From JAVBPE01 sp031549865 (GTDB taxonomy: Bacteria; Bacillota_I; Bacilli_A; Acholeplasmatales; Anaeroplasmataceae): a stretch of 64,000 bases of DNA. Below the pieces are notes generated by a model. It ran no database searches, had not been told where the DNA came from, and saw only the letters and a list, made by a program, of their open reading frames with translations. Location: the NCBI GenBank assembly GCA_031549865.1, contig JAVBPE010000002.1:62001-126000 (forward strand). Direction: 5' to 3'. A program made the translations under genes and the position numbers. Shown in pieces: positions 26,236-35,509 of the stretch (its first letter is position 1; every line of letters begins with the position of its first letter).

Positions 26236-27602
26236 TTTTTTCTCCTTGATTTTAATTTTTTGTTTTTATCAAATTTATTAAATGGAGCTCTGATAAAGGA
26301 GTCTTTTAATTTAGAAAGTGATAATGTAAAAAAATTTCCACTATATTGAACTCCATAAGAATCAATCGAAAATAATTTTATAGTAAAAATTAGTAAAACA
26401 ATTAATAATCCATACATTCCAAAAAAGCACGAAGCAAGAAGCATAAAAAGTCGTAAGAATCCTGTTAAAGTATTTAGCTTAGGAGTCATAAAGCCGCATA
26501 CCGCTGTAATAGCAACAACGATTATTATTGGTGCAGAAACAATTTTAGCTTCAACTGCTGATTGACCTATAATAAGTGCGCCTACGATACTTAATGCTTG
26601 ACCAACTTTAGATGGCATCCGAAGACCGGCTTCTCTTAATATTTCAAATAATATTATAAATAATATGCATTCCATAACGGCCGTCATTGGCACGGCAGAT
26701 GAACTAGCCGCAATATTTAAGGCCAAAAAGGTTGGAACAAGTTCATGGTGATAAGCAACTAAAACTATATAAAAAGATGGAGCACAAATTGTAATTAAAA
26801 ATGCTAAATACCTAATAAATCTTGAAAAAGAAGCATAATAATAATTAGTGAAATAGTCATCGTTTGATTTAAAATTTTCAGCAAATAAAAATGGCAACAA
26901 AATTGTAAGTGGAGATCCATTAACGATAATTCCAACTCCACCTTCTAATAGTTTTGCACAAAAAGAATCAGGTCTTTCTGTTTCACCTACTGTATTAAAA
27001 AAGGAACGGGGGGAGTCTTTAATTAATTCAATAATATAATGTGCATCATAAATTCCTTCTAATTTTATTTTTTTTAATCTTTCCTCAACTAATAATAATA
27101 GTTCATTTTCAACAACACCATCTAAATACCCAATTACAACATCAGTTTTAATGTTTTCTCCTAAAGTAAGATGTTTAAATTTTAAATTTGGATTAGGCAT
27201 TTTTTGCCTTACTAAAGCCATATTTGTGATAATTGATTCTATGAAACCCTCTTTTGCTCCATTTAATGTTTTTTCATTATCGGGTTCTTCTATGCCTCTT
27301 AAATGAATCATCTGACAGTTAACTAATGTAACTATATTGTTAGTCACTACAACGACATGGCCTTTAATTAAGTTAGTAATAGTAGTTTCTAAATCATTAA
27401 ATTCTTGAGTTTCAAAAGCATATATTTTTTCATCTTCATTTAATGGTTTTACAATCATCTCGATTAATAAAGTATTATCTACACACCCTTTTAGATATAT
27501 TATTTTATAATCATTTTGTTTTGTTTTAAATTCTTCAATGGCAAAAGATAAATCATTTTTAAAAGATTCTACTAATTGGTTTATTAATTCTTTTGATTTC
27601 AT
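26232..27602 (-). CDS. GerA-type spore germination receptor A subunit
   Basis: 456 residues. A cytoplasmic N-terminal domain of about 240 residues (ending in the RPDSFCAKLLEGGVGIIVNGSP stretch) is followed by membrane helices with the conserved IAASSSAVPMTAVMECILFIILFEILREAGLRMPSKVGQ core, then a basic tail. GerA subunits form oligomeric channels that release cations when germinant binds. First gene of the operon; no convincing sigma-G promoter was identified upstream, though the region is AT-rich and hard to judge. Confidence 0.95.
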   Translation of the reverse strand: MKSKELINQLVESFKNDLSFAIEEFKTKQNDYKIIYLKGCVDNTLLIEMIVKPLNEDEKIYAFETQEFNDLETTITNLIKGHVVVVTNNIVTLVNCQMIHLRGIEEPDNEKTLNGAKEGFIESIITNMALVRQKMPNPNLKFKHLTLGENIKTDVVIGYLDGVVENELLLLVEERLKKIKLEGIYDAHYIIELIKDSPRSFFNTVGETERPDSFCAKLLEGGVGIIVNGSPLTILLPFLFAENFKSNDDYFTNYYYASFSRFIRYLAFLITICAPSFYIVLVAYHHELVPTFLALNIAASSSAVPMTAVMECILFIILFEILREAGLRMPSKVGQALSIVGALIIGQSAVEAKIVSAPIIIVVAITAVCGFMTPKLNTLTGFLRLFMLLASCFFGMYGLLIVLLIFTIKLFSIDSYGVQYSGNFFTLSLSKLKDSFIRAPFNKFDKNKKLKSRRKK

Positions 27603-27730
27603 TCATAACATCCTTTTTTATATATAAATATTTTTTTCATAAAACTAATGTTTATGCATATTAAATATAAAAAGGATTAAAGATTGTTTATTATATGTTA
27701 TAATTATTCTAAATAAAGGAGGAATTATTA

Positions 27731-29245
27731 ATGAAATATAGCTTATTATTTTTGGATGAAGAGATTATAATTAATAATACCCAACCACCATTTTTTAATG
27801 ATTTAAACCTAGATAAAGTTATTGATTATATAATTTTACAAAGAAAAGAATTTGATCTTAAAAATTATTTTTATACTAAGATAGATTTAAAAACTACAAA
27901 ATATAGAAATGAAATATTTAACGATCTAATTAAAAATAATTTATGGGAAAAATTTAGTTCATTTTCTTATTTTTTAAAACGTTTTGAAGATAAGCAAATA
28001 AAAGAAGAAAAGAATATATTTGAATTTGTAAAAAAGAAAAATTTGTTTTCTTATATTAAAGAGTATTATCAAATTTTAGAAGCTTTTTATATAGACTTTA
28101 ATATGGTAGAAGTTAGTTCAGTTGGTTTGAAATATTTAAAAAAATATTTAAAAGAAATAATTTTTTCTAAACATAAAGAGGACATGTTTAAAAGAATTAA
28201 TGAAATCGAAAAAATGATGCAAAATATTAATTATCATATAATGTATGATAAAGGTGCAATAAAAGTTGCAAAGTTCGATGAAAAGCCAAACATTTCTAAA
28301 GAAATATTAACTCTTTTAGATAAAGTAGATACAAAATCAGATGTAACATATAAATATGAAAAAGAAGTAATATCTGAGGATTTATTAAATCAAATTTATA
28401 AAGCTTTAGCTAAATTTTATCCTCGCGAATTTAAAATTATTGATAAATTTTATAATGAATATAAAAATTATACTATAGATATTATTTCCACTTTAAAAAT
28501 AGAAATTCAATTCTATGTCTCATATATTATATTTATGCAAAAAATCAAAACTTTGGGATTGGATTTTAATATTCCTACGTTTAATGAAGAAAAAATATAT
28601 GTAAATGGTGGATATGATTTAGCTTTAGCTATCAATCATTACTTAGAAAATAAAGTTGTAATAAATAATGATTTCTATTTTGAAAATAAAGAAAGACTGT
28701 TAATTATATCTGGTCCTAATCAAGGTGGTAAAACAACCTTTGCTCGTTTTTTTGGACAAACATTTTACCTAGCATCACTTGGTCTTTTAGTAAGCGGCGC
28801 TCAATCTAATTTGTTTATAATAAACGACATATTTACTATGTTTGAAGTAACAGAAAAAGCTGATAATTTGAATGGTAAATTACAAATGGAGCTTTTAAGT
28901 TTAAATTCTTTAATGGGAAAAATAACAACAAACAGTTTGGTTATTTTAAATGAAGTGTTTTCTTCCACATCACTATATGATGGTAATTATTTAGGAAAGA
29001 AGATAATTGATCAATTAAATAAAAAGAATGTTTATGGCGTATTTGTTACATTTTTAGATGATTTGGCTAATTATAATGAGACGACTGTTAACATGGAGAG
29101 TTCGGTTTTAGAAGAAAACCCTGAAATTAGAACCTTAAAAATAGTACGAAAAAACAATCGTGGTTTAACTTATGCTGATTCTATATCAAAAAGAAATGAA
29201 GTTACATACTTAGATATAATAAGGAGGGTTAAAGATGAACGTTAA
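27731..29245 (+). CDS. MutS-like ATPase without mismatch-recognition domain (first of a tandem pair)
   Basis: 504 residues. The C-terminal third is the MutS ATPase: P-loop SGPNQGGKTT near residue 330, then LVILNEVFSSTS in the Walker B position. Canonical MutS has DExxxxT there; here Asp is replaced by Asn (NE). The N-terminal part is helical, like MutS lever and clamp domains, with no connector or mismatch-binding FxE motif. MutS relatives of this kind occur in Firmicutes but have no settled role. AAGGAGG precedes the ATG; it overlaps the next MutS-like gene by 11 bases. Recombination control, ribosome rescue (as for MutS2) or defence are possible. Confidence 0.8.
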   Translation: MKYSLLFLDEEIIINNTQPPFFNDLNLDKVIDYIILQRKEFDLKNYFYTKIDLKTTKYRNEIFNDLIKNNLWEKFSSFSYFLKRFEDKQIKEEKNIFEFVKKKNLFSYIKEYYQILEAFYIDFNMVEVSSVGLKYLKKYLKEIIFSKHKEDMFKRINEIEKMMQNINYHIMYDKGAIKVAKFDEKPNISKEILTLLDKVDTKSDVTYKYEKEVISEDLLNQIYKALAKFYPREFKIIDKFYNEYKNYTIDIISTLKIEIQFYVSYIIFMQKIKTLGLDFNIPTFNEEKIYVNGGYDLALAINHYLENKVVINNDFYFENKERLLIISGPNQGGKTTFARFFGQTFYLASLGLLVSGAQSNLFIINDIFTMFEVTEKADNLNGKLQMELLSLNSLMGKITTNSLVILNEVFSSTSLYDGNYLGKKIIDQLNKKNVYGVFVTFLDDLANYNETTVNMESSVLEENPEIRTLKIVRKNNRGLTYADSISKRNEVTYLDIIRRVKDER

Positions 29246-30698
29246 TTTAGTTACGCTAAAAAAAGATAATAGAAGTATTGATTTAGTTAATGATACAATA
29301 ACAAATCTTGGATTTGATGTTATTTTAAAGAAAATAGTTAATTATGATCCATATATTAAAAATACCTTTTCTAATATATTTGATTATTTTTCATATGATT
29401 TAATTGAAATAAAAAGACGTGAAGTTATTTTTAAAGATTTTTTAAATCAAGAAAAAGAGTTTAAATGTTTTTATGCTTTGCTATCAGATAATTGTAACTA
29501 TATCGAATCAAAATTTATTGGAATAATTGAAAACAGTCCATCATCTGTTGTATCATCATCAACATTTTTATTAGAAAAAATTTTAATTGTTATAAATGAA
29601 TTAGTAGATTTTATAAACATCACAAAAGATAAAATAGTATCAAAAGATTTAAAAGAATTATTTCAATATGTAAATTCGAATTTTAATGAAAATTATATTA
29701 TGCAATTAGGCTTGATTATTGAAAAATTTAAATTTAAGCATGGAATGTTTGTGAGTGGTAATTTAGATAATAATATGGATTTGGCCGATTTTGAAATATT
29801 TGATCAAGAAACTGATTTAAAAGAAAGAATGAAATGGAAGTTTTCAGAGAAAATTATTTTAACTCAAAATGATGATCGTGTTGTAAAAGAATATATTCGC
29901 CAAACTGATATGGCACTTTTAAAATATGCTAACAAGCTTGCACGTCTTACAAAAGATTTATTAGAATTTTTAAAAGATTTAAGATTTCAATTTTCATTTT
30001 ACATAGGTGGATTAAACTTAGCTTTAGCAATAAAAGAAAAGAAAAAAGAAATTATTTTTCCTAGAATTATTGAAGGTAATAATTATTTAGAGTTTAATGG
30101 TTTATATGATTTAAGTCTACTTTTAAATATAAATAATGAAGTTGTTTGCAATGACTTTGATTTATCAAATAAATTAGTGATAATAATTACAGGAGCTAAT
30201 CAAGGTGGTAAAACAACATTTATAAGAAGTATTGGTCAAGCATACATTTTGTCTCAAATGGGTTTTAACGTTAATGCAGATAGTTTTCATTTTAGTTTGA
30301 AAGCTAATGTGTTTACTCATTTTAATAAAGAAGAAGATAAAGAGATGAAGTCAGGAAAATTAGATGAAGAACTGGGTAGATTAAGTAAGATTGTTGATTT
30401 AATTACGCCAAATTCTTTAATGCTTTTTAATGAATCATTTTCTTCAACCTATGAAAAAGATGCATCAAAAATAAGTTTTGATGTATTAAAAGCCTTTAAA
30501 GAAAAAAATATTACATCATATTTTGTAACTCATTTATATGAATTGTCTAATATATTGAAAGAACAACAATTAGACAATACCATATTTTTAAGAGCAAATA
30601 GATCAAATGATGGAACAAGAATGTTTAGATTAGCTATTGGGGAATCATTACAAACATCTTTTGCTTCAGATTTATATCTAAAAATTTTTAAAGAATAA
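29235..30698 (+). CDS. MutS-like ATPase (second of a tandem pair)
   Basis: 487 residues, similar in build to its upstream neighbour: a helical N-terminal two-thirds, then P-loop TGANQGGKTT near residue 315, and LMLFNESFSSTYEKDA at Walker B (again NE instead of DE). Together the pair looks like a heterodimer in the style of eukaryotic MSH proteins, which is inference. AGGAGG stands inside the end of the first gene. The next gene begins 54 bases downstream with its own GGAGG and no terminator between. Confidence 0.8.
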   Translation: MNVNLVTLKKDNRSIDLVNDTITNLGFDVILKKIVNYDPYIKNTFSNIFDYFSYDLIEIKRREVIFKDFLNQEKEFKCFYALLSDNCNYIESKFIGIIENSPSSVVSSSTFLLEKILIVINELVDFINITKDKIVSKDLKELFQYVNSNFNENYIMQLGLIIEKFKFKHGMFVSGNLDNNMDLADFEIFDQETDLKERMKWKFSEKIILTQNDDRVVKEYIRQTDMALLKYANKLARLTKDLLEFLKDLRFQFSFYIGGLNLALAIKEKKKEIIFPRIIEGNNYLEFNGLYDLSLLLNINNEVVCNDFDLSNKLVIIITGANQGGKTTFIRSIGQAYILSQMGFNVNADSFHFSLKANVFTHFNKEEDKEMKSGKLDEELGRLSKIVDLITPNSLMLFNESFSSTYEKDASKISFDVLKAFKEKNITSYFVTHLYELSNILKEQQLDNTIFLRANRSNDGTRMFRLAIGESLQTSFASDLYLKIFKE

Positions 30699-30752
30699 CA
30701 ATAAATTATGCTTTATTAAAGCCATTTATTAAACTATTATGGAGGAAATCTT

Positions 30753-33083
30753 ATGTCTAATAAAATAGCAGTTAAAGATGTCGCCATATTTGTTTATAAT
30801 AGTGGTGATTTAACAAATGAATTTTTTTCAAATAAAGATTTAGAAGAAGGAAGTAAAGCACATAGCTATCTTCAAGCAAAATATAATGAAGAATCAAATA
30901 AAGAAGTTTATATTAAATTAGATGTTAATTTTAATAAAGAAGATTATACTGTTCACGGTTTTATAGATGGAGTTTTAAATGAATTTGGCAAAACAATCAT
31001 TGAAGAAATTAAATCTACAAAATTGGAATTAGAACAAGTAACTCTTGATTATCATTTAGAATACTTAGCTCAGTTAAAATTATATTCATATATATTTGCG
31101 TCTAATAATAATTTATCTATTATAAATGCTAGATTAACATATATTAGTGTGATTGATTATAAAACTAAAAGCTTTGATTTGATTTTTAATATTGATGAAT
31201 TAGAAAGATTTTTTTTAGATTCGATTGAACAATATCTTGATTTTAAAAATTTAATTGATCAAAATTTAGAAGCTAAAATGGAAACAATAAAAACTATAAA
31301 ATTTCCATTTAAAAATATGCGTGCAGGGCAAAGAGATTTAATGAAGTCATGTTATCAAACAATGCGTGATAATGAAATATTATATGCTATTGCGCCAACA
31401 GGCATTGGTAAGACTATTGCGACAATATTTTCAAGCCTTAAAGCTTTAAATGATAAATCAGAAAAATTATTTTATTTAACTGCTAAAGGTATGGGTAAAA
31501 CGATTGCTGTAGATTCATTAAAATTACTTCAAAAACAAGGACTTAAAATGAAATCTTTAGTGTTAACTGCTAAAGCTAAATCTTGTTTACATGGTCACAA
31601 AATATGTGATCCCGAAAAATGTATCTATGCAAAAGGTTTTTTTAATCGTCTTCAAGGAGCAACGAAAGAAATATTAGAAGAAACTGATATTTTTGATTTT
31701 GAAACTGTAACAAAATATGCTTTAAAGCATCAAATATGTAGTTTTGAGTTTTCTTTGTATTTATCCTATTTTTGTGATTTTATTATTGCGGATTATAATT
31801 ATGTTTTTGATCCACGTGCTCATTTAATAAGATACTTTGAAAATGATGAATATAAACCTAAAATTTTAATTGATGAAGCGCATAATTTAATTAGTAGAAG
31901 TAAGGATATGTTCTCATCAAGGTTAAGCATGATAACTCTTTATACTCTAAGAAAATATTTAACGGGATTAAAACCAGTTATAAGAAGTGATGTAAATGTA
32001 GCTATTACACTTTTTGAAGGATATATAGAAAAACTTAATAGTGAAGGAACTTATTATTCATTTAGTAATGATGAAAATATTTATATAGCTTTGAAAAAAA
32101 TAATTACTAAATGTGATCAAATTTTTAGTGATGAAAAGGAATTTAAAAATCGCGACCAAGCATTAGACTGCTATTTTGAAATTAAGGATTATGTTACTAT
32201 TTGTGAGTTATATGAAGAATCGCATAGGTTTTTAGTAAAAAAAGAAAATGAAGAAATTACCATTTCTCTTTTATGTCTAGATGCATCGAAATTTATATTA
32301 GAGCGCATAAAAAATGATTGTTATGGTGTTGTATTTTTTTCGGCTACTTTATATCCAATGCAATATCATATGGATTTATTGACTAAAGGTGAAGGAAAGT
32401 TTATTGAACTGAAATCATCTTTTGATTCAAGTAATTTAAAAATAATAGTTAATAATAAAATTTCTACTAAATATAAATCAAGAGATGAATCAATTGATCA
32501 AATTATAGATGCAATAGATATTTTAGTTAATACTAAAAAAGGTAATTATATAATATTTTTTCCAAGTTATGCTTATTTAAATATGGTTGTTGATAATATA
32601 ATTCATCCAAATTATGATATGTTAATTCAAAAATCAAATATGGATGATGTTATGCGCGATGAATATTTTTTAAAATTCAAAAAAAATGATCGAACTTTAG
32701 TAGGTTTCTTTGTTTTAGGAGGAGTATTTGCTGAAGGATTAGATTTTATTGGTGATTTACTAAGTGGAGCGATTATAGTGGGAGTAGGTATTCCTCAAGT
32801 TTGCTTAGAAAACAATCTATTAAAAGATTATTTTGATGATATCTATGAAGAAGGATTTGATTATGCATATACATACCCTGGATTTAACCGAGTTGTTCAA
32901 GCATGCGGTAGAGTAATTAGAAGTGAAGATGATAAAGGTATATTAATATTGATGGATGAACGATATGGGTATAGATTATACCAATCATTAATGCCTACGC
33001 ATTGGACAAATATTAAGCAAATATCTAATTCGTATGATATAAAAAAAGAAATTAATGATTTTTGGAGAAAAAATAATGACTGA
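30753..33083 (+). CDS. Nuclease-helicase fusion: PD-(D/E)XK domain and Fe-S superfamily 2 helicase (DinG/XPD-like)
   Basis: 776 residues. N-terminal nuclease signatures: His37, Asp72 in GFIDG, Glu85-Lys87 in EEIKST, and the RecB/Cas4-type motif Q107LKLY. The helicase follows: Walker A APTGIGKT (214-221), four cysteines at 278, 285, 290 and 329 able to bind an Fe-S cluster, DEAH at 374-377 and motif VI VVQACGRVIRSEDD. All expected catalytic residues are present. Such proteins unwind 5' to 3' and can trim DNA ends. Related nuclease-DinG fusions are widespread in Firmicutes; the exact role is unknown. The last eight bases overlap the next gene. Confidence 0.88.
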   Translation: MSNKIAVKDVAIFVYNSGDLTNEFFSNKDLEEGSKAHSYLQAKYNEESNKEVYIKLDVNFNKEDYTVHGFIDGVLNEFGKTIIEEIKSTKLELEQVTLDYHLEYLAQLKLYSYIFASNNNLSIINARLTYISVIDYKTKSFDLIFNIDELERFFLDSIEQYLDFKNLIDQNLEAKMETIKTIKFPFKNMRAGQRDLMKSCYQTMRDNEILYAIAPTGIGKTIATIFSSLKALNDKSEKLFYLTAKGMGKTIAVDSLKLLQKQGLKMKSLVLTAKAKSCLHGHKICDPEKCIYAKGFFNRLQGATKEILEETDIFDFETVTKYALKHQICSFEFSLYLSYFCDFIIADYNYVFDPRAHLIRYFENDEYKPKILIDEAHNLISRSKDMFSSRLSMITLYTLRKYLTGLKPVIRSDVNVAITLFEGYIEKLNSEGTYYSFSNDENIYIALKKIITKCDQIFSDEKEFKNRDQALDCYFEIKDYVTICELYEESHRFLVKKENEEITISLLCLDASKFILERIKNDCYGVVFFSATLYPMQYHMDLLTKGEGKFIELKSSFDSSNLKIIVNNKISTKYKSRDESIDQIIDAIDILVNTKKGNYIIFFPSYAYLNMVVDNIIHPNYDMLIQKSNMDDVMRDEYFLKFKKNDRTLVGFFVLGGVFAEGLDFIGDLLSGAIIVGVGIPQVCLENNLLKDYFDDIYEEGFDYAYTYPGFNRVVQACGRVIRSEDDKGILILMDERYGYRLYQSLMPTHWTNIKQISNSYDIKKEINDFWRKNND

Positions 33084-33666
33084 TTTAAGCGAAATAGATT
33101 TTTTAGAAGAAAATAATATTGTTAATTATCATTTCACAAAAGCATCAAAGAAAATTAATCTTATAGATATTTCTTTTAATGATACTTTGTTTGATAATAT
33201 AGTTTTTATTTCAAGCAGTTTTATTAATTGTAGTTTTATGAATGTAAAATTTACTTTATGTAATTTTAGTGAAGCAAGATTTATTAATTGTTCTTTTATT
33301 AATGTTAGCTTTAATGAATCAAAATTATATGGATCAACATTTGATAAAATATTTTTAAATTCAGTAAAATTTTATAATTCAAATTTAGGTATGGCTATTT
33401 TTTTAGAAACTAAATTTAAAGATGTTTTGTTTAAAGATTTAAACATGAATAATTCTTTTATTGAAAATTGTAAAATCATAAAACTTTATTTTGAAAATAT
33501 TGATTTATCAAATTCAACGATAATAAATACCTCATTTAAAGATGTTGATTTATCAAGTTCTAGATTATCAAATATAAAAATAAGTGAAGCAAATATAAAA
33601 GGAAGTATAGTTTCAAAAGAAGAAGCATATAATATTTTAAATTTATTTGGAATAAAAATAAAATAA
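33076..33666 (+). CDS. Pentapeptide-repeat-like protein
   Basis: 196 residues from the ATG at 33076, preceded by GGAGA. From about residue 50 there are repeated five-residue steps with a central Phe or Leu (SFINC, SFMNV, ARFIN, NSFIE, DLSNS, DLSSS, RLSNI, NIKGS), the pattern of a right-handed quadrilateral beta-helix. Some family members mimic DNA and protect gyrase; others are scaffolds. The start overlaps the nuclease-helicase stop, so it is translated with it. Function unknown; the repeats are degenerate, so the call is on pattern rather than motif. Confidence 0.7.
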   Translation: MTDLSEIDFLEENNIVNYHFTKASKKINLIDISFNDTLFDNIVFISSSFINCSFMNVKFTLCNFSEARFINCSFINVSFNESKLYGSTFDKIFLNSVKFYNSNLGMAIFLETKFKDVLFKDLNMNNSFIENCKIIKLYFENIDLSNSTIINTSFKDVDLSSSRLSNIKISEANIKGSIVSKEEAYNILNLFGIKIK

Positions 33667-33700
33667 AAAAAACGTTAGAATTCAATTCTAACATTTTTTA
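33666..33700. terminator. Bidirectional terminator
   Basis: Stem GTTAGAA/TTCTAAC (33674-33692 region) with A-rich and T-rich flanks, between convergent genes. Confidence 0.85.
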
Positions 33701-35497
33701 TGTTTTTAAACTAATATCACTTTGTACTGCGGCACGACCAGTAGTTGAAGTAAATCCTTCTACTGATGATGATGGGTCTAAATAGTATAATACCAAAAGA
33801 TCGCTGTCTCTTCTAAAATAAAGAGTTAAAGTATTAGAAGTGGAAGTAATTTTAAATGAAACTCCACTTAATGTAGTACTATTAATAACATTATAACCGC
33901 TGCCTACAGTGTAATAAACAAAATCAATATTATTAATACTTAATGATTTTGATGTTCCTCCAGAACCAGAAGATGTTCCTATATCTAAATAAACGAAGTA
34001 AACACCTTTCCCAGAATCTTGTTGTGCTAAGGCATATTCTTGTCCAGCAATAGCATCAAATTCATAATACCAAAAGACTTTACCAAAAAGATTTTTGATA
34101 ATACTATTATTATCAGTATTAAACATCGAACTATAATCACCTGGCGTTTCACGTGTTAATCGATGAAGTGAGAATACTGATTCTGAACTATCATTAGATA
34201 CAACAACGAATCTCATTTTTCCACTTTCTTTTGGAACAAACCAAATACTATGTTTTGGCAATCTCAATTTTGGATATGAAACACCTAATAATTCACCACT
34301 TATATCAACATAATTATTACGATCGATTCTTGAATTCAATCTTATTCCGGCAAATGTGCTTAAGTGACTATTCAAAGATGTTTTTATATTATCTGGGACA
34401 GTGCTTGAAACATCTTCTTTTTGTGTTGAATTTATAGGTTGATAATATTTAATTTCTCCACCAACTAAGAAATCTTTTGAATTTTTCTCTTCGATTTTTA
34501 CATCTGTTCCTGTAAAATAACCAATATTATTCTGACTTACTGTTTCTTTGTAGTTAGAACCTTCATAAACAGTAGCTTCATTATCTATTAATAAAGGTAA
34601 TGCATAGCCGTTAGATGGGGAATAAGAAGGGGTAGTAGTTACATCTACTGATGGTAAATAAGAACTAGGTGTAGAGGATTGCTTATTATTATATATTTTA
34701 ATTAAACGTCTATATAATGTGGTGATATCTAGACTTGCTCCAAAAGAAGTTCCAGAATTTGGTTTATCAGCCCAATCGGTAGTAGTATCATTAAAATATC
34801 CGATTAAGGAATAATCACTAACTGCAGCCATAGTAGAGATATAAGTAGTTTGTGGTAATAATATTTTCGAATTATATACCCCAACATTAGAAAGATTTCC
34901 GTTTACATAGCCCGCTATTAACCCAATAAGAGTACTTGAACTATTTGATTCTACAGTTATATTATCAATATAAAAATTACTAACATTTTGAATAGTATTT
35001 GATATAGTAATTCCATTTAATGCAGTCTTATACTCGCCAATTACACCAAATAATCCAATGCATGAGCCTAAGGACTTATTTCCTAAATCGGGTCTAGTTT
35101 GCAAAGTGGTTAATTTATTTGATATTGTAATATTTTTTATCACATGACCATTTCCATTAAAATTACCAATAAAAGGATGAGTTTCTGTCCCTATTGAAGG
35201 AATAGGTAGTCTTGACATATTAATATCATTATTTAATTCAAAGTAATATTGTTTTTGAACTGAATCTTGAAATATACCTAAGTCTTGAAGCCAAGCTAAA
35301 TTATATAGATGTATTTCATTAGATATTTTATATGGTGCATCTTTGCTTCCGTCTCCACCAGCAAAATATGATTGTTCAATGTCTCCGTCAAGTCCATTGA
35401 ATATTCCGTTAGTGTACCAAGCGTAATTTAGGGTTATGATTAAGAATAAACATAAAAGTCCCTGTGTTGCAAAAATAATAATCCGTCTTTTCTTCAT
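33698..35497 (-). CDS. Exported surface protein with SipW-like signal and GLUG-like repeats
   Basis: 599 residues. Signal-anchor segment near 4-25 ends NYAWYTNG, resembling the YAWFT-type signals of SipW/TasA-related secreted proteins. Then GDGSKDAPYKI and FIGNFNGNGHVIKNITI match the GLUG-like beta-helix units found on Firmicute surface proteins; a Ser/Thr-rich middle and a beta-rich C-terminus follow. No LPXTG anchor is visible. AGAGGTG precedes the ATG. It forms a two-gene unit with the smaller exported protein 12 bases upstream. Function unknown; adhesion, matrix and spore coat are options. Confidence 0.65.
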   Translation of the reverse strand: MKKRRIIIFATQGLLCLFLIITLNYAWYTNGIFNGLDGDIEQSYFAGGDGSKDAPYKISNEIHLYNLAWLQDLGIFQDSVQKQYYFELNNDINMSRLPIPSIGTETHPFIGNFNGNGHVIKNITISNKLTTLQTRPDLGNKSLGSCIGLFGVIGEYKTALNGITISNTIQNVSNFYIDNITVESNSSSTLIGLIAGYVNGNLSNVGVYNSKILLPQTTYISTMAAVSDYSLIGYFNDTTTDWADKPNSGTSFGASLDITTLYRRLIKIYNNKQSSTPSSYLPSVDVTTTPSYSPSNGYALPLLIDNEATVYEGSNYKETVSQNNIGYFTGTDVKIEEKNSKDFLVGGEIKYYQPINSTQKEDVSSTVPDNIKTSLNSHLSTFAGIRLNSRIDRNNYVDISGELLGVSYPKLRLPKHSIWFVPKESGKMRFVVVSNDSSESVFSLHRLTRETPGDYSSMFNTDNNSIIKNLFGKVFWYYEFDAIAGQEYALAQQDSGKGVYFVYLDIGTSSGSGGTSKSLSINNIDFVYYTVGSGYNVINSTTLSGVSFKITSTSNTLTLYFRRDSDLLVLYYLDPSSSVEGFTSTTGRAAVQSDISLKT

Positions 35498-35509
35498 TTT
35501 GCTTCACCT

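Noticed and set aside
27603..27730. Sigma-G promoter for the germination operon
   Set aside because: Several weak TGCATA/CATTA-like strings, but none with the right spacing.
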